Source: Nocardia neocaledoniensis (GTDB taxonomy: Bacteria; Actinomycetota; Actinomycetes; Mycobacteriales; Mycobacteriaceae). Taken from it: 64,000 bases of DNA. Positions 22,896 through 32,353 of the stretch are shown one piece after another; the first letter of the stretch is position 1, and the number at the start of each line of letters is the position of its first letter. A program made the position numbers and the translations under genes. The stretch is from assembly GCF_003182135.1 (NCBI RefSeq), contig NZ_QGTL01000004.1:434001-498000 (forward strand). Reading direction: 5' to 3'. The notes under the pieces were generated by a model, which worked only from the letters and a program-made list of their open reading frames with translations, had not been told where the DNA came from and ran no database searches.

Positions 22896-23891
22896 ATGCC
22901 CGACGCAATCGTCGCCGAGGGTCTGGTCAAACGGTATGGGCAGCTCATCGCCCTGGACGGCCTCGATCTCACCGTCCCCGAAGGTACTGTTACCGCACTT
23001 CTCGGCCCCAACGGCGCGGGAAAGACCACGACTGTTCGCGTACTCACCACCCTGCTGATCCCGGACGAGGGCCGTGCCACCGTCGCGGGGATCGATGTCC
23101 TGAACAATCCACAGGCCCTGCGTTCCCGGATCGGCGCGTCCGGCCAGTACGCGGCCGTCGACGAATACCTCACCGGCTTCGAGAATCTCGAGATGGTGGG
23201 GCGGCTCTATCACCTCGGCGTGCAGCGCAGCAAGGACCGCGCGCGCGAACTGCTCGACCGCTTCCGGCTCAGCGACGCGGCCGACCGGCCGGTGCGCGGC
23301 TACTCGGGCGGTATGCGCAGGCGCCTCGACCTCGCCGGTGCCCTGGTGGCCAACCCGCCCGTGCTGTTCCTCGACGAACCGACCACCGGCCTCGACCCGA
23401 GGGCCCGGCTGGATCTGTGGGACGTGATCGAGGAACTCGTCGCGGGCGGCACCACGCTGCTGCTCACCACCCAGTACATGGACGAGGCCGACCGCCTGGC
23501 CGACTCGATCGCCGTCATCGACCACGGCAAGGTGATCGCCCGCGGTACGGCAGACGAGCTCAAGGCCCTCGTCGGTGGCGACCGCATCGAGCTCACCGTC
23601 GGCTCGCCCGATCAGCTCGCCCCCGCCCAGCAGGTGCTCTCCGCGCTGGCCGACGGCGAGATCCACGTGGAGCCCGGTCTGCGGCGGATCACGGTGCCGG
23701 TGGCCGATGGCTCCCAGGACCTGGTCGCCGCGATCGGCAGACTCACCGAACACAAGGTGCAGATCAACGACGTCGCCCTGCGGCGGCCCTCGCTCGACGA
23801 CGTCTTCCTCACGCTCACCGGCCACGAGGCCGAGGAACTCGTCAACGGCGAGGCGGAGAAGGTCGGCGCCGAGGAAGGACAGAACCGATGA
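22896..23891 (+). CDS. DrrA-like ABC transporter ATP-binding protein
   Basis: The ATPase of a two-gene ABC exporter of the daunorubicin-resistance type. ATG 22896 with CAGGAGA upstream gives 331 residues. Walker A GPNGAGKT is at 37-44, the signature YSGGMRRRLDLAGAL and Walker B VLFLDEPTTGLDP follow, and a C-terminal DrrA-type accessory domain (about 225-320, SLDDVFLTLTG) is present. It overlaps the permease gene by 4 bp (ATGA). The family exports drugs, lipids or polyketides; the substrate here is unknown. Confidence 0.92.
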   Translation: MPDAIVAEGLVKRYGQLIALDGLDLTVPEGTVTALLGPNGAGKTTTVRVLTTLLIPDEGRATVAGIDVLNNPQALRSRIGASGQYAAVDEYLTGFENLEMVGRLYHLGVQRSKDRARELLDRFRLSDAADRPVRGYSGGMRRRLDLAGALVANPPVLFLDEPTTGLDPRARLDLWDVIEELVAGGTTLLLTTQYMDEADRLADSIAVIDHGKVIARGTADELKALVGGDRIELTVGSPDQLAPAQQVLSALADGEIHVEPGLRRITVPVADGSQDLVAAIGRLTEHKVQINDVALRRPSLDDVFLTLTGHEAEELVNGEAEKVGAEEGQNR

Positions 23892-24742
23892 GCCTCACCC
23901 TCGACAAGTCCGACGTGCAGGGGCCGAGCCTCAGCGAGCGGCTCTCGATGGTCGTCAGCGACAGCATGACCATCGCCAAGCGCAATGTCATCAAGATCAA
24001 GCGCGTGCCCGACGTGCTGATCTTCACCACGTTGTCGCCGATCATGTTCGTGCTGCTGTTCGCGTACGTGTTCGGCTCGGCGATCAAGATTCCCGGGCTC
24101 GAGGGCGGCTACCGCGAGTTCCTCATCGCTGGCATCTTCGTGCAGACCGTGGTCTTCGGCGCCACCTTCACCGGCGCGGGCCTGGCCGAGGACATGCAGA
24201 AGGGCATCATCGACCGGTTCCGTTCGCTGCCGATGGCGCCCTCGGCGGTGCTGTTCGGACGCACCATCAGCGATGTGGTGATCAACGTGGTCAGCCTCGT
24301 CGTCATGTCGCTGACGGGCCTGGTGGTCGGCTGGCGGATTCGCGGATCGTTCCTCGACGCGGTGCTCGCCTACGTACTGATGCTGCTGTTCGCGTACGCG
24401 CTGTCCTGGATGATGGCCGTCGTCGGCCTGCTCGTCCGGGCGCCGGAGGTGTTCAACAACGCCAGCTTCATGGTGATCTTCCCGCTGACGTTCCTGTCGA
24501 ACGCGTTCGTGCCGATCGACGACATGCCGACGCCGCTGCGGGTGTTCGCGGAGTGGAACCCGATGTCGGCGCTCACCCAGGCGGTACGCGATCTGTTCGG
24601 CAATACCAGCCCGGTGGCGCCGGTCTCGGAGGCGTGGCCGATGCAGCACCCGGTGCTGACCTCGGTCGTGTGGATCGTGGTGATCCTGGTGGTGTTCGTG
24701 CCGTTGGCTCAGGTGCAGTACAAGAAGTCCGTGAGCCGCTGA
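23888..24742 (+). CDS. DrrB-like ABC transporter permease
   Basis: A 284-residue ABC-2 permease with six predicted membrane helices, translationally coupled to the ATPase. The cytoplasmic N-terminus (SDSMTIAKRNVIKIKRVPD) is followed by TTLSPIMFVLLFAYVFG. The ABC-2 signature region FTGAGLAEDMQKGIIDRFRSLPM and the FLSNAFVPIDDMPTPLRVFAEWNPM loop are typical of DrrB proteins. It dimerises to form the pore. Cargo cannot be inferred. Confidence 0.91.
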   Translation: MSLTLDKSDVQGPSLSERLSMVVSDSMTIAKRNVIKIKRVPDVLIFTTLSPIMFVLLFAYVFGSAIKIPGLEGGYREFLIAGIFVQTVVFGATFTGAGLAEDMQKGIIDRFRSLPMAPSAVLFGRTISDVVINVVSLVVMSLTGLVVGWRIRGSFLDAVLAYVLMLLFAYALSWMMAVVGLLVRAPEVFNNASFMVIFPLTFLSNAFVPIDDMPTPLRVFAEWNPMSALTQAVRDLFGNTSPVAPVSEAWPMQHPVLTSVVWIVVILVVFVPLAQVQYKKSVSR

Positions 24743-24746
24743 CGGG

Positions 24747-24923
24747 TCAGTGCGCGCCGGCCTCCGATCCGGGGGCCGGCGCGGCACCGTTGCGGGAGTA
24801 GCCCAGGCGCGGCGGTTCGGCCGCCGGCTCGGGGAGTTGCGGACGCTTGCTGCGGGCGAGCCAGGCCAGGGCCCCGGCCCCGACGACGGCGGCGGACGCG
24901 ATGAGCGGGTTGCGAAGCTTCAT
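24747..24923 (-). CDS. Small single-pass membrane protein
   Basis: A 58-residue frame starting MKLRNPLIASAAVVGAGALA, one N-terminal hydrophobic helix, then a Pro/Glu-rich tail (PQLPEPAAEPPRLG). The ATG at 24923 is chosen because the helix begins there; the longer upstream frame looks non-coding. It is divergent from ppiA, whose start is 26 bp away, and converges with the transporter permease. No function is recognised. The family is not known to me beyond related actinomycetes. Confidence 0.6.
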   Translation of the reverse strand: MKLRNPLIASAAVVGAGALAWLARSKRPQLPEPAAEPPRLGYSRNGAAPAPGSEAGAH

Positions 24924-24934
24924 GCGACCACTGT

Positions 24935-24949
24935 GGCATAAATATCTGC
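24935..24949 (+). promoter_or_regulatory. Candidate -10 element for a leaderless ppiA transcript
   Basis: GCATAAATATCTGC places a TAAATA-type -10 about 7 bp before the GTG at 24950. With no ribosome-binding site, this suggests the mRNA begins at or next to the start codon. Confidence 0.4.
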
Positions 24950-25477
24950 GTGACCTCACCCCACCAGACCGCCGTGGCGACGCTGCACACCAACCACGGC
25001 GACATCAAGATCGCGCTCTTCGGCAACCACGCTCCGAAGACGGTGCGTAACTTCGTGGCCCTCGTCGACGGCAGCGCGCCGTACACCACGCTGAACGCCG
25101 CGGGCTCCGAGAGCGGGCCGTTCTACGACGGGGCCACGTTCCACCGGGTGATGGCGGGATTCATGATCCAGGGCGGCGACCCGACCGGCACCGGCCGCGG
25201 CGGGCCCGGCTTCGAGTTCGGCGACGAGTTCCATCCCGACCTGCGGTTCGACCGCGGCTACCTGCTGGCCATGGCCAACGCGGGACCCGGCACGAACGGC
25301 TCGCAGTTCTTCATCACCGTCTCCCCGCAGAAGCACCTGAATCGCAAGCACACCATCTTCGGCGAGGTGGTCGATCCCGATTCGCGCAAGGTGGTCGACG
25401 CGATCGCCGCAGTGCCGACCGATCGCAACGATCGTCCGACCGAGCCGGTCGTGATCTCCTCGATCACCCTCGACTGA
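24950..25477 (+). CDS. ppiA: Cyclophilin-type peptidyl-prolyl isomerase
   Basis: Catalyses cis-trans isomerisation of prolyl bonds, helping protein folding. The 175-residue protein lacks a signal peptide, so it is cytoplasmic. Visible are FHRVMAGFMIQGGDPTGTG with the catalytic Arg and Gln, the NGSQFFITVSP block, and KHTIFGEVV. The position between the tRNA genes and crgA matches ppiA (Rv0009) in mycobacteria. The GTG start has no Shine-Dalgarno sequence. Confidence 0.95.
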   Translation: MTSPHQTAVATLHTNHGDIKIALFGNHAPKTVRNFVALVDGSAPYTTLNAAGSESGPFYDGATFHRVMAGFMIQGGDPTGTGRGGPGFEFGDEFHPDLRFDRGYLLAMANAGPGTNGSQFFITVSPQKHLNRKHTIFGEVVDPDSRKVVDAIAAVPTDRNDRPTEPVVISSITLD

Positions 25478-25493
25478 ACCGCGTCCGACAGCA

Positions 25494-25528
25494 GAACTCC
25501 CCGCCGCGATCGTCGCGACGGGGAGTTC
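25494..25528. terminator. Hairpin between convergent ppiA and PH-domain genes
   Basis: GAACTCCCCG pairs with CGGGGAGTTC (10 bp), then CGCGA/TCGCG continues after one mismatch, with a 3-nt loop. It lies 17 bp after ppiA and 24 bp from the end of the convergent gene, and so can serve both strands. Little T-tract is present. Confidence 0.75.
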
Positions 25529-25530
25529 AT

Positions 25531-25546
25531 TGCTTCACGTGAAACG
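25531..25546. other. parS-like site downstream of ppiA
   Basis: TGCTTCACGTGAAACG has the intact core TTCACGTGAAAC and differs from the consensus at two positions. It lies in a convergent intergenic gap. Confidence 0.7.
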
Positions 25547-25552
25547 TTGCGC

Positions 25553-26008
25553 TCAGTCGGCCACCGACGCGAAGCCGTTGACGACGAGCGCGTCGTACAC
25601 ATCGTGGGGATTGGTGCCGAGATCCCAGCGCCCGAAGATCAGCAGGCGCTCCGAGCCCTCGTGCTGGACGTCGATCTCGAGCATGGCCGACTTCCGGCCG
25701 AGGCGCCGGTAGGACACCATCCGGATCCGGTCGATCCGGTCCAGCGGATACTCCTTGGGGCCGCTGAACGTGCCGACGATCAGGCGCGGCCGGGGGCCGG
25801 GCACCATGGTCAACCGCGGACGTTGACGGAAGGCGATCACCGCCATGGCCAGCACGGCGAACGCGGCCAGACCGACGAGCAACCTGCTCGGACCGTCGTT
25901 GGCCAGCAGCGCGGCGACCGCGAGGATCACGCCGCCGCCGGAGACCGCGACGAGACCGGCTGTCGGCGTTGTCCACGAGGTGCCGCCGGTGGAATCCACA
26001 GCGTTCAC
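25553..26008 (-). CDS. PH-domain membrane protein
   Basis: A 151-residue protein (GTG at 26008; a longer frame reaches ATG 26056). Two hydrophobic helices (GLVAVSGGGVILAVAALL and LLVGLAAFAVLAMAVIAF) are followed by a bacterial PH-like domain with KEYPLDRIDRIRMVSYRRLGRKSAMLEID and RWDLGTNPHDVYDAL. This corresponds to the Rv0010c-type protein found beside crgA. The role is unknown; the locus suggests cell-division or envelope function. Confidence 0.82.
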   Translation of the reverse strand: MNAVDSTGGTSWTTPTAGLVAVSGGGVILAVAALLANDGPSRLLVGLAAFAVLAMAVIAFRQRPRLTMVPGPRPRLIVGTFSGPKEYPLDRIDRIRMVSYRRLGRKSAMLEIDVQHEGSERLLIFGRWDLGTNPHDVYDALVVNGFASVAD

Positions 26009-26102
26009 GCGGCTTCGTCCCCCATTGCTCCTCGAGTTGTCCACAGCTTCATCCACAGGTGTGCATGAATAACACCGGTGTAATCCGGTGCGCGGCGACC
26101 GC

Positions 26103-26366
26103 TCAGCGCCATCGCATGGTCATGATCAGGCCGATGACCATCAGGCCGAAGCCGATCAGGAAGTTCCAGGCGTTGAGATCGTTCATCCAGCTGATCTGCT
26201 CGGCGGCCAGGTAGTACACCAGCAGCCACACGAGTCCGGCCAGCATGAAGCCAAGCATGATCGCGACGTACCAAGCCGGCGACGGGCCCGCCTTCACCTT
26301 CACCGGAGTGCGGCTGGCAGGGCTCGGGGTGTAGTCGGCCTTCTTACGGACCTTGGACTTGGGCAT
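26103..26366 (-). CDS. crgA: Cell division protein CrgA
   Basis: CrgA is a small membrane protein that recruits peptidoglycan synthases to the FtsZ ring and delays septation. The 87-residue protein has the typical basic [14 protein letters not shown] start, two membrane helices ([21 protein letters not shown] and [16 protein letters not shown]), and WMNDLNAWN between them. ATG 26366 begins the frame. The position upstream of the pabA/pknB cluster matches mycobacteria and streptomycetes. Confidence 0.95.
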   Translation of the reverse strand: MPKSKVRKKADYTPSPASRTPVKVKAGPSPAWYVAIMLGFMLAGLVWLLVYYLAAEQISWMNDLNAWNFLIGFGLMVIGLIMTMRWR

Positions 26367-26459
26367 GACGTCCTCGAATTCGGAATACAGGTAACCCCTA
26401 GGCTATCCCACCAGGTAATGGATGCGACGACCTACGGGGTCGGCACGTACCCTCTACGC

Positions 26460-27122
26460 ATGCGTGTATTGGTCGTCGACAACTACGACAGCTTCGTGTT
26501 CAACCTGGTGCAGTACCTCGGCCAGCTTGGTGCCGAAGCCGTGGTCTGGCGCAACGACGACCCGCGACTCGCCGATCTGGACACGCTGCTGACCCGTGGC
26601 GACGAGGGCGGCACCTTCGACGGCGTCCTCGTCAGCCCGGGGCCGGGCAGCCCCGATCGCGCCGGCGCGAGCATTCCGATGGTGCACGCGGCCGCGAAGC
26701 ACAACACCCCGCTGCTCGGCGTGTGCCTCGGGCACCAGGCGATCGGCGAGGCCTTCGGCGGCACCGTCGACCGGGCGCCGGAGCTGCTGCACGGCAAGAC
26801 CAGCCAGGTGTATCACGTCGGTTCCGGCGTGCTCGCCGGTCTGCCCGACCCGTTCACCGCCACCCGCTACCACTCGCTGACCGTCCTGCCGGAGAGCATG
26901 CCCGCGGAACTCGACGTCGTCGGGCACACCGAGAGCGGCATCGTGATGGCGATGCGGCACCGCACCCTGCCGATCCACGGCGTGCAGTTCCATCCCGAGT
27001 CGGTGCTCACCCAGGGCGGGCACCGGATGCTGGCCAACTGGCTCGAGGTGTGCGGGCAGCGCCCCGCCGAGGCACTGGTGTCGGCGCTCGAAGCGGAGGT
27101 CGCCGCGCTGGTGACCCAGTGA
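26460..27122 (+). CDS. Class I glutamine amidotransferase PabA/TrpG
   Basis: Supplies ammonia from glutamine to chorismate in p-aminobenzoate (folate) or anthranilate (tryptophan) synthesis. The 220-residue protein has the catalytic Cys89 in GVCLGHQAIGEAFGG, the oxyanion-hole SPGPGSPD, and HPESV with the His-Glu pair. The 5' end has no ribosome-binding site and a TACCCT about 12 bp upstream, fitting a leaderless mRNA. It occupies the trpG/Rv0013 position before pknB. PabA is favoured because no trp genes are adjacent. Its stop overlaps the next start (GTGA). Confidence 0.9.
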   Translation: MRVLVVDNYDSFVFNLVQYLGQLGAEAVVWRNDDPRLADLDTLLTRGDEGGTFDGVLVSPGPGSPDRAGASIPMVHAAAKHNTPLLGVCLGHQAIGEAFGGTVDRAPELLHGKTSQVYHVGSGVLAGLPDPFTATRYHSLTVLPESMPAELDVVGHTESGIVMAMRHRTLPIHGVQFHPESVLTQGGHRMLANWLEVCGQRPAEALVSALEAEVAALVTQ

Positions 27123-27805
27123 GGCCGCACGTCCTGCTCTCGGTGGCGGCCAGCCTGGACGGCTACATCGACGACGCGAGCGAGCACCGGCTGCTGCTGT
27201 CCAACAGCGCGGACTTCGATCGGGTCGACCGGGTGCGCGCCGAGTGCGACGCCATCCTGATCGGGGCGCGCACTCTACGTGTCGACAATCCGCGGCTGCT
27301 GGTGAACAGCGCCGAGCGCCGGGCGGCGCGGGTGGCGGCGGGCAAACCGGAGTATCCGGTGAAGGTCACCGTCACCGCGTCGGGTGAGCTCGATCCCGCC
27401 TTGCGGTTCTGGCACACGGGTGGGGACAAACTCGTCTACACCACCGACGCGGGCGCGGACCGGCTGGGCGACCGGCTCGCCGGCACCGCCGAGGTGGTCT
27501 CCCTCGGCGCCGACCTCGCGCTGTCGGCGCTGCTCGACGACCTCGGCGCACGCGGTATCCACAGGCTGATGGTCGAGGGCGGGACCGGCATGCACACCGG
27601 ATTCCTCGCGGCGGACCTGGTGGACGAGCTGCACCTCGCGATCGCGCCGATCCTGGTCGGCGATCCGGCCGCGCCGCGCTTCGTCGGCCCGGCACTGTTC
27701 CCGGGTGGTGCACAACGTCGGCTGCGGCTGGCGGGTGTGGAACAACTTGGGGATGTCGCTGTGCTGAAGTACCTGGTCGACCCGCTGGACCGGTCCACTC
27801 GCTAA
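27119..27805 (+). CDS. RibD C-terminal-type (DHFR-fold) reductase
   Basis: A 228-residue stand-alone reductase of the RibD_C/dihydrofolate-reductase-like fold. The start HVLLSVAASLDGYIDD, then CDAILIGARTLRVDNPRLLV and IHRLMVEGGTGMHTGFL are the NADPH- and substrate-binding blocks of pyrimidine reductases. GTG 27119 overlaps the pabA-like stop by 4 bp, indicating translational coupling. In bacteria this domain is normally fused to a deaminase; here a deaminase gene lies 144 bp downstream. Role options are riboflavin-type pyrimidine reduction or folate reduction; sequence alone does not decide. Confidence 0.88.
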   Translation: MRPHVLLSVAASLDGYIDDASEHRLLLSNSADFDRVDRVRAECDAILIGARTLRVDNPRLLVNSAERRAARVAAGKPEYPVKVTVTASGELDPALRFWHTGGDKLVYTTDAGADRLGDRLAGTAEVVSLGADLALSALLDDLGARGIHRLMVEGGTGMHTGFLAADLVDELHLAIAPILVGDPAAPRFVGPALFPGGAQRRLRLAGVEQLGDVAVLKYLVDPLDRSTR

Positions 27806-27917
27806 CCGGCCCTGTGGTTGAAATCATGAATCCGACCTGGGGAAATGCAACTCTCCACAGTGTGTCGAAGAAATCGCTGCACACCTGAACACGACTGGAT
27901 CCACATCATGCGAGAGT

Positions 27918-27926
27918 TGTGGATAA
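27918..27926. other. DnaA box before the deaminase gene
   Basis: TGTGGATAA is a perfect box on the minus strand, 23 bp before the ATG at 27950, where DnaA binding could affect expression. Confidence 0.55.
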
Positions 27927-27949
27927 CTCCCGACCGGCAGGGGAATTCG

Positions 27950-28417
27950 ATGAGCGCAGACAGCGCCGAGAGCACCGACCACCGCTTCATGCACAGGGCT
28001 ATCGAGCTGGCCAGGAACTGTCCGCCCAGCTCGACGGCCTACTCGGTGGGCGCGGTGATCGTGGCCGACGGTGTGGAGATCGCCACCGGCTGGTCCCGTG
28101 AGACCGACGAGAAGGTGCACGCCGAGGAATCGGCGCTGAACAAGCTCGACCCCGACGACCCGCGCCTGACCAGGGCGACGATCTACAGCACGCTCGAGCC
28201 GTGCTCGACCCGCGCCACGGCGAATCGACCGCCCTGTGCCGACCGCATCCTGGCCGCCGGCATCCCGACCGTCGTCATCGCGTGGCGCGAGCCGAGCCTG
28301 TTCGTCGCCGCCTGTGAGGGTGTGGACAAACTCCGCAGGCACGGCGTGCGGGTCGTCGAACTCACCGACCTGGCCGAGGAGGCCATGTCGATGAACACCC
28401 ATCTCGACCTGGGCTGA
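27950..28417 (+). CDS. RibD N-terminal-type cytidine/pyrimidine deaminase
   Basis: A 155-residue zinc deaminase. The ligands and catalytic Glu are His57-Ala-Glu59 in VHAEES, and Cys85 and Cys96 in PCSTRATANRPPC, the spaced-cysteine pattern of riboflavin-type deaminases (slightly longer spacing than in RibD). AYSVGAVIVADGVEIATG forms the substrate loop. ATG 27950 follows CAGGGGA. The gene converges with the CBS gene, 3 bp apart. It is likely partner of the upstream reductase, together making both activities of RibD. The actual substrate is not established. Confidence 0.86.
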   Translation: MSADSAESTDHRFMHRAIELARNCPPSSTAYSVGAVIVADGVEIATGWSRETDEKVHAEESALNKLDPDDPRLTRATIYSTLEPCSTRATANRPPCADRILAAGIPTVVIAWREPSLFVAACEGVDKLRRHGVRVVELTDLAEEAMSMNTHLDLG

Positions 28418-28420
28418 GGC

Positions 28421-28840
28421 TCAGGGCCGCCCGTAGATGGCGGTGACGAATTCGCCGAGCTGGTTGTCGTCGAGGTGCCTGGCCAGATCGGCCTCGCTGA
28501 TCATGCCGACCAGCCGCTTGTCCTCGATCACCGGCATCCGCTTGACCCGATGACCCTCCATCTGGTCGAGCACGTCTTCCACGTCGGCGTCCGCGCTGAC
28601 CCAGCGCGGGGTGGATTCACACAGTTCGGCCGCCGTCGTCGTCTCGGGCGAGAGGCCGAGCGCGATGCACTTCACCACGATGTCGCGATCGGTGATGATG
28701 CCGCACATGCGCTCGTTGTCGTCGGCGACGACGAGCGAGCCGACCCCGAGGTCGGCCATCGCCGTCGCCGCGGTCGCCACGGTGTCACCGCGGCTGATCC
28801 ACTGCGCACCGGGCTTCATGATGTCCCTGGCCGTTGTCAT
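28421..28840 (-). CDS. CBS-domain pair protein
   Basis: A 139-residue protein made of two CBS domains (about 8-65 and 75-130): TARDIMKPGAQWISRGDTV, VVADDNERMCGIITDRDIVVK, then TPRWVSADADVEDVLDQM and VIEDKRLVGMISEADLARHL. CBS pairs bind adenine nucleotides and act as energy sensors. No catalytic domain is fused. An AGGAGGTTG lies just before the ATG. It lies between the deaminase and pknB and may be an independent gene. Its target is unknown. Confidence 0.93.
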   Translation of the reverse strand: MTTARDIMKPGAQWISRGDTVATAATAMADLGVGSLVVADDNERMCGIITDRDIVVKCIALGLSPETTTAAELCESTPRWVSADADVEDVLDQMEGHRVKRMPVIEDKRLVGMISEADLARHLDDNQLGEFVTAIYGRP

Positions 28841-28894
28841 AGAGCAACCTCCTCGTAGTGGGATGAAGCAGCCCTATTCTTCTCGCGCCAGGTC

Positions 28895-30796
28895 TCAACG
28901 AGGAATCGGCGATGCACCGACCTGCAGTACGACATTGCCGTTGATGGTCACCGTCGAACCGGCCGCCGGACTCTGGCCGACGATCTTGCCCGACGCGCTG
29001 CTGTCGAGGGTGATCACCGTGGTCTGGCTCAGCTGACCGGTCCAGCCCTGCGCCCGCAGCTGCTCCTGGGCCTGGGTCGGGGTGAGCCCGCTCAGGTCGG
29101 GCACGGTGATGCGGTCACCGGCCGACACCTGGACGGTGATCGTCGAACCCTTCTCCGCGGTGCTGCCGCCGGCCGGGTTGGTGGAGAGGACCTGGCCCTT
29201 CGGCGCTGTCGACTTCACCTCCTGGATCTCGACCTTGAAGCCCGCGGTGTCGGCCAGGTTCGGCTGGGCGACGGAGATGTCCTGGCCGACCACGGTCGGC
29301 ACCCGTACCTGCTCGGGGCCCGAACCGATGGTGATCACGATCAGCTGGTCGATGTCGACCCGCACGCCCGCACTCGGCTCCTGGCCGGTCACCTTGTCGA
29401 TCTCGGCGGTACTCGACGCCTTGCGCGCCACGTTCGGATCCATCTGCAGGCCGATCGAGTTCAGCTTCTGCTCGGCCTCGGCCTGGGTGAGCCCGGCCAG
29501 CCGCGGCACCTGCACCTGCGACGGCCCGGTCGAGACCTGCACGGTGACGGTGGCGCCCTCGTCGATACGTGAACCGCCGAGCGGCTGGGTCGCGATGACA
29601 TTGCCCGGGGTCACCTTGCCGTCCGGCTTCTGCTGCACCGCGACCTGGAAACCGGCCGCCTGCAGCGCGGACTGCGCCTGCTGCGAGGGTTGACCCGACA
29701 CGTCGGGCACGGCGACCTGGTCGGGATTGGCGCCGGGCCCGAGCAGCACCCAGTACAGCCCGAACGCGACGGCGAGCGCGGCGGCCACCCCGAGCGCGAT
29801 CAGGCCGGTGCGGTTGCGGCCCTCGGCGGGCGGCGCGATCGCGGCCTGTTCGGAGGTGTCGTCGCCGCGGTCGTGGAACGTGCGCGGCGCAGGCTCGTCG
29901 TAATCCATGATGGTGGTGCGGTCTTCGTCGCTCATCACCATCGGCGCGCTCGGCTTCTGGCCGCCGAGCACCCGGATCAGGTCGGCGCGCATCTCCGCGG
30001 CCGTCTGGTAGCGGTTGGCCGGGTTCTTGGCCATCGCCTTGAGGATCACCGAGTCGAGTTCGCGCGGCACGCCGGGATTGATCGACGACGGCAGCGGCGG
30101 GTCCTCTTTGACGTGCTGGTACGCGACCGCGACCGGCGAGTCACCGGTGAACGGCGGCTGACCGGTGAGGATCTCGAACAGTACGCAGCCGACCGAGTAC
30201 ACGTCGGAGCGCGCGTCGACGGTCTCGCCGCGCGCCTGCTCCGGGGACAGATACTGGGCGGTGCCGATGACGGCGGCGGTCTGGGTCATCGGGTTGGAGG
30301 CATCGGCGATCGCGCGCGCGATGCCGAAGTCCATCACCTTCACCGCGCCCGCGCGGTTGATCATGATGTTGGCCGGCTTCATGTCGCGATGCACGATCCC
30401 GGCCTTGTGGCTGAAATCGAGCGCGGCGCACACGTCGGCGACGACTTCCATCGCCTTGCGCGGCGCGAGCGGGCCCTTGCCGCGCACGATGTCGCGCAGG
30501 GTGTCGCCCTCGACGTACTCCATCACGATGTAGGGCAGCGGACCGCCGTCGACGGTGGCCTCGCCGGTGTCGTACACCGCGACGATGGCCGGATGGTTCA
30601 GCGCGGCCGCGTTCTGCGCCTCGCGCTTGAACCGCAGGTAGAACGTGGGATCGCGGGCCAGGTCGGCCCGCAGCACCTTGATCGCCACGTCACGCGAGAG
30701 GCGCACGTCGCGTGCCTTGTGCACCTCCGACATGCCACCGAACCCGATGATCTCGCCCAGCTCGTACCGCGAGGAGAGATTCTTCGGGGTCGTCAT
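28895..30796 (-). CDS. pknB: Ser/Thr protein kinase PknB with four PASTA domains
   Basis: PknB is the essential receptor-type kinase controlling growth and peptidoglycan synthesis. The kinase domain (about 10-275) has the P-loop GFGGMSEV, Lys40, HRD 136-138, DFG 156-158 and activation-loop Thr171 and Thr173 as in M. tuberculosis PknB. A juxtamembrane segment leads to one membrane helix (about 333-353) and four extracellular PASTA repeats that bind muropeptides. It has 633 residues. Its ATG overlaps the pknA stop by 4 bp. It is the last gene of the fhaB-pstP-rodA-pbpA-pknA-pknB operon. Confidence 0.97.
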   Translation of the reverse strand: MTTPKNLSSRYELGEIIGFGGMSEVHKARDVRLSRDVAIKVLRADLARDPTFYLRFKREAQNAAALNHPAIVAVYDTGEATVDGGPLPYIVMEYVEGDTLRDIVRGKGPLAPRKAMEVVADVCAALDFSHKAGIVHRDMKPANIMINRAGAVKVMDFGIARAIADASNPMTQTAAVIGTAQYLSPEQARGETVDARSDVYSVGCVLFEILTGQPPFTGDSPVAVAYQHVKEDPPLPSSINPGVPRELDSVILKAMAKNPANRYQTAAEMRADLIRVLGGQKPSAPMVMSDEDRTTIMDYDEPAPRTFHDRGDDTSEQAAIAPPAEGRNRTGLIALGVAAALAVAFGLYWVLLGPGANPDQVAVPDVSGQPSQQAQSALQAAGFQVAVQQKPDGKVTPGNVIATQPLGGSRIDEGATVTVQVSTGPSQVQVPRLAGLTQAEAEQKLNSIGLQMDPNVARKASSTAEIDKVTGQEPSAGVRVDIDQLIVITIGSGPEQVRVPTVVGQDISVAQPNLADTAGFKVEIQEVKSTAPKGQVLSTNPAGGSTAEKGSTITVQVSAGDRITVPDLSGLTPTQAQEQLRAQGWTGQLSQTTVITLDSSASGKIVGQSPAAGSTVTINGNVVLQVGASPIPR

Positions 30797-32316
30797 GGTT
30801 GTCCTTGTGGCGGAGTGTTGTCGACGGAGAGGTTCGGGCCCAGCGCGTCCGGAGCGTCCGGGAACGGCAGATCGATCGTGGGCAGCCGGGGACGTCCGTT
30901 GACCGTCGTCGTGCCCGCCGCCGGCTTGGTGGTGGTGGGCTTGGTGGTCTTGGGCGTGGTCGTCGGCTTTTCCGAGGTCGTCGTCGGCGGTTCCGTGGTG
31001 GTGGTCGGCGGTGGCGTGGTCGTCGTCGGCGCCTCGGTGGTGGTGGTCGGGCGCGGCGGCGGGGTCGTCGTCGGTTCCTCGGTCGGCGGCAGCGGCGGCG
31101 GCACGACCACGGTGGTGGTCGGGCGTGGCGGCGGCGTCGTGGTCTGCACGGTGGTCGTCGACGGACCGGTGCTGCGGTTCGGTTCGCCGCCGAACAGCAG
31201 CCAGAGCACACCGCCGCCGAGCAGCAGCGCGCCGATGCCGAGGGCGATCAGCCACTTCTGGTTGTTGTTCTTGGTCTCGGCCGCGGCGACGGCCGCCGGG
31301 GCGGCGGCCTGGGTCGCGGGACCGGTGTAACCGGCGGCGGGGACCGCGGGCGGGGTCTGGTTGCCGAAGCGCATGGTGGCGCCGTCGTAGTCGGCGGCGG
31401 CCGGGATCGCCACGGTCGGGCCGGGCGGCAGGACGCGGGTCGCCCCGGTCATCGACGAGCCGACACCGGCGGGCGGCGGCGGCATGTGCCCGGCCCGGAC
31501 CGCGGCCACGGCGTCGGCGAACTCGCCGCCGCTGCTGTAGCGCTGGGTCGGATCCTTGGCCATCGTGATCGCGATCAGCTCGTGCACGTTGGCGGGCAGG
31601 TCGGCGGGCATCGGCGGCGGGGCGTCGCGGACGTGCTTCATCGCGACGGTGATGGCGCCCTCACCGGTGAACGGGCGCATACCGGCCAGCGCCTCGTAGC
31701 CGACGATGCCGAGGGAGTACACGTCACTCGCGGCGGTGGCGTCCTCGCCGACGGCCTGCTCGGGCGCGATGTACTGCGCGGTGCCCATCACCATGCCGGT
31801 CTTGGTGACCGGCGAGGCGTCGACCGCCTTGGCGATGCCGAAGTCGGTGATCTTCACCTGGCCGGTGGGCGTGACCAGGATGTTGCCCGGTTTCACGTCG
31901 CGGTGCACCACGCCGGCGGCGTGCGCGACCTCGAGTGCGCGACCGGTCTGCTCGAGCATGTCCAGACCCTGGACGACCGAGAGCCTGCCCATCCGGTTCA
32001 GCACCGCGTTGAGCGGCTCGCCCTGCACGAGCTCCATCACCAGGTAGGCGGTCTCGCCGCCGGAGGGGTCGGTGGTCTCGCCGTAGTCGTAGATGCCCGC
32101 GATTCCGGGGTGGTTGAGCTGCGCGGTGGTGCGCGCCTCGGTCCGGAATCGCTGACGGAACGTCGGGTCGGCGGAGAACTCGGTCTTGAGGACCTTGACC
32201 GCCACCCGGCGGTCGAGCCGGGTGTCCATCGCTTCCCACACCTGACCCATGCCGCCCGTGGCGATGAGCCGTTGCAGGCGATAGCGGTCGGCGATCATGG
32301 CACCGTTGTTCAGCAT
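30793..32316 (-). CDS. pknA: Ser/Thr protein kinase PknA
   Basis: PknA regulates cell shape and division together with PknB. ATG 32316 ([14 protein letters not shown]) gives 507 residues. Kinase landmarks: [11 protein letters not shown], Lys41, HRD 138-140 (Asp140), DFG 158-160, and activation-loop Thr171 and Thr173. After about 270 comes a linker, one membrane helix ([21 protein letters not shown]), and a long extracellular tail made mostly of Thr and Pro (about 385-460). The tail likely spans the wall and may be glycosylated; mycobacterial PknA has a shorter one. It lies 37 bp after pbpA. Confidence 0.95.
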   Translation of the reverse strand: MLNNGAMIADRYRLQRLIATGGMGQVWEAMDTRLDRRVAVKVLKTEFSADPTFRQRFRTEARTTAQLNHPGIAGIYDYGETTDPSGGETAYLVMELVQGEPLNAVLNRMGRLSVVQGLDMLEQTGRALEVAHAAGVVHRDVKPGNILVTPTGQVKITDFGIAKAVDASPVTKTGMVMGTAQYIAPEQAVGEDATAASDVYSLGIVGYEALAGMRPFTGEGAITVAMKHVRDAPPPMPADLPANVHELIAITMAKDPTQRYSSGGEFADAVAAVRAGHMPPPPAGVGSSMTGATRVLPPGPTVAIPAAADYDGATMRFGNQTPPAVPAAGYTGPATQAAAPAAVAAAETKNNNQKWLIALGIGALLLGGGVLWLLFGGEPNRSTGPSTTTVQTTTPPPRPTTTVVVPPPLPPTEEPTTTPPPRPTTTTEAPTTTTPPPTTTTEPPTTTSEKPTTTPKTTKPTTTKPAAGTTTVNGRPRLPTIDLPFPDAPDALGPNLSVDNTPPQGQP

Positions 32317-32353
32317 CGGGGCCCCCGTGTTGTCACTCGCACACTCATTTCGT

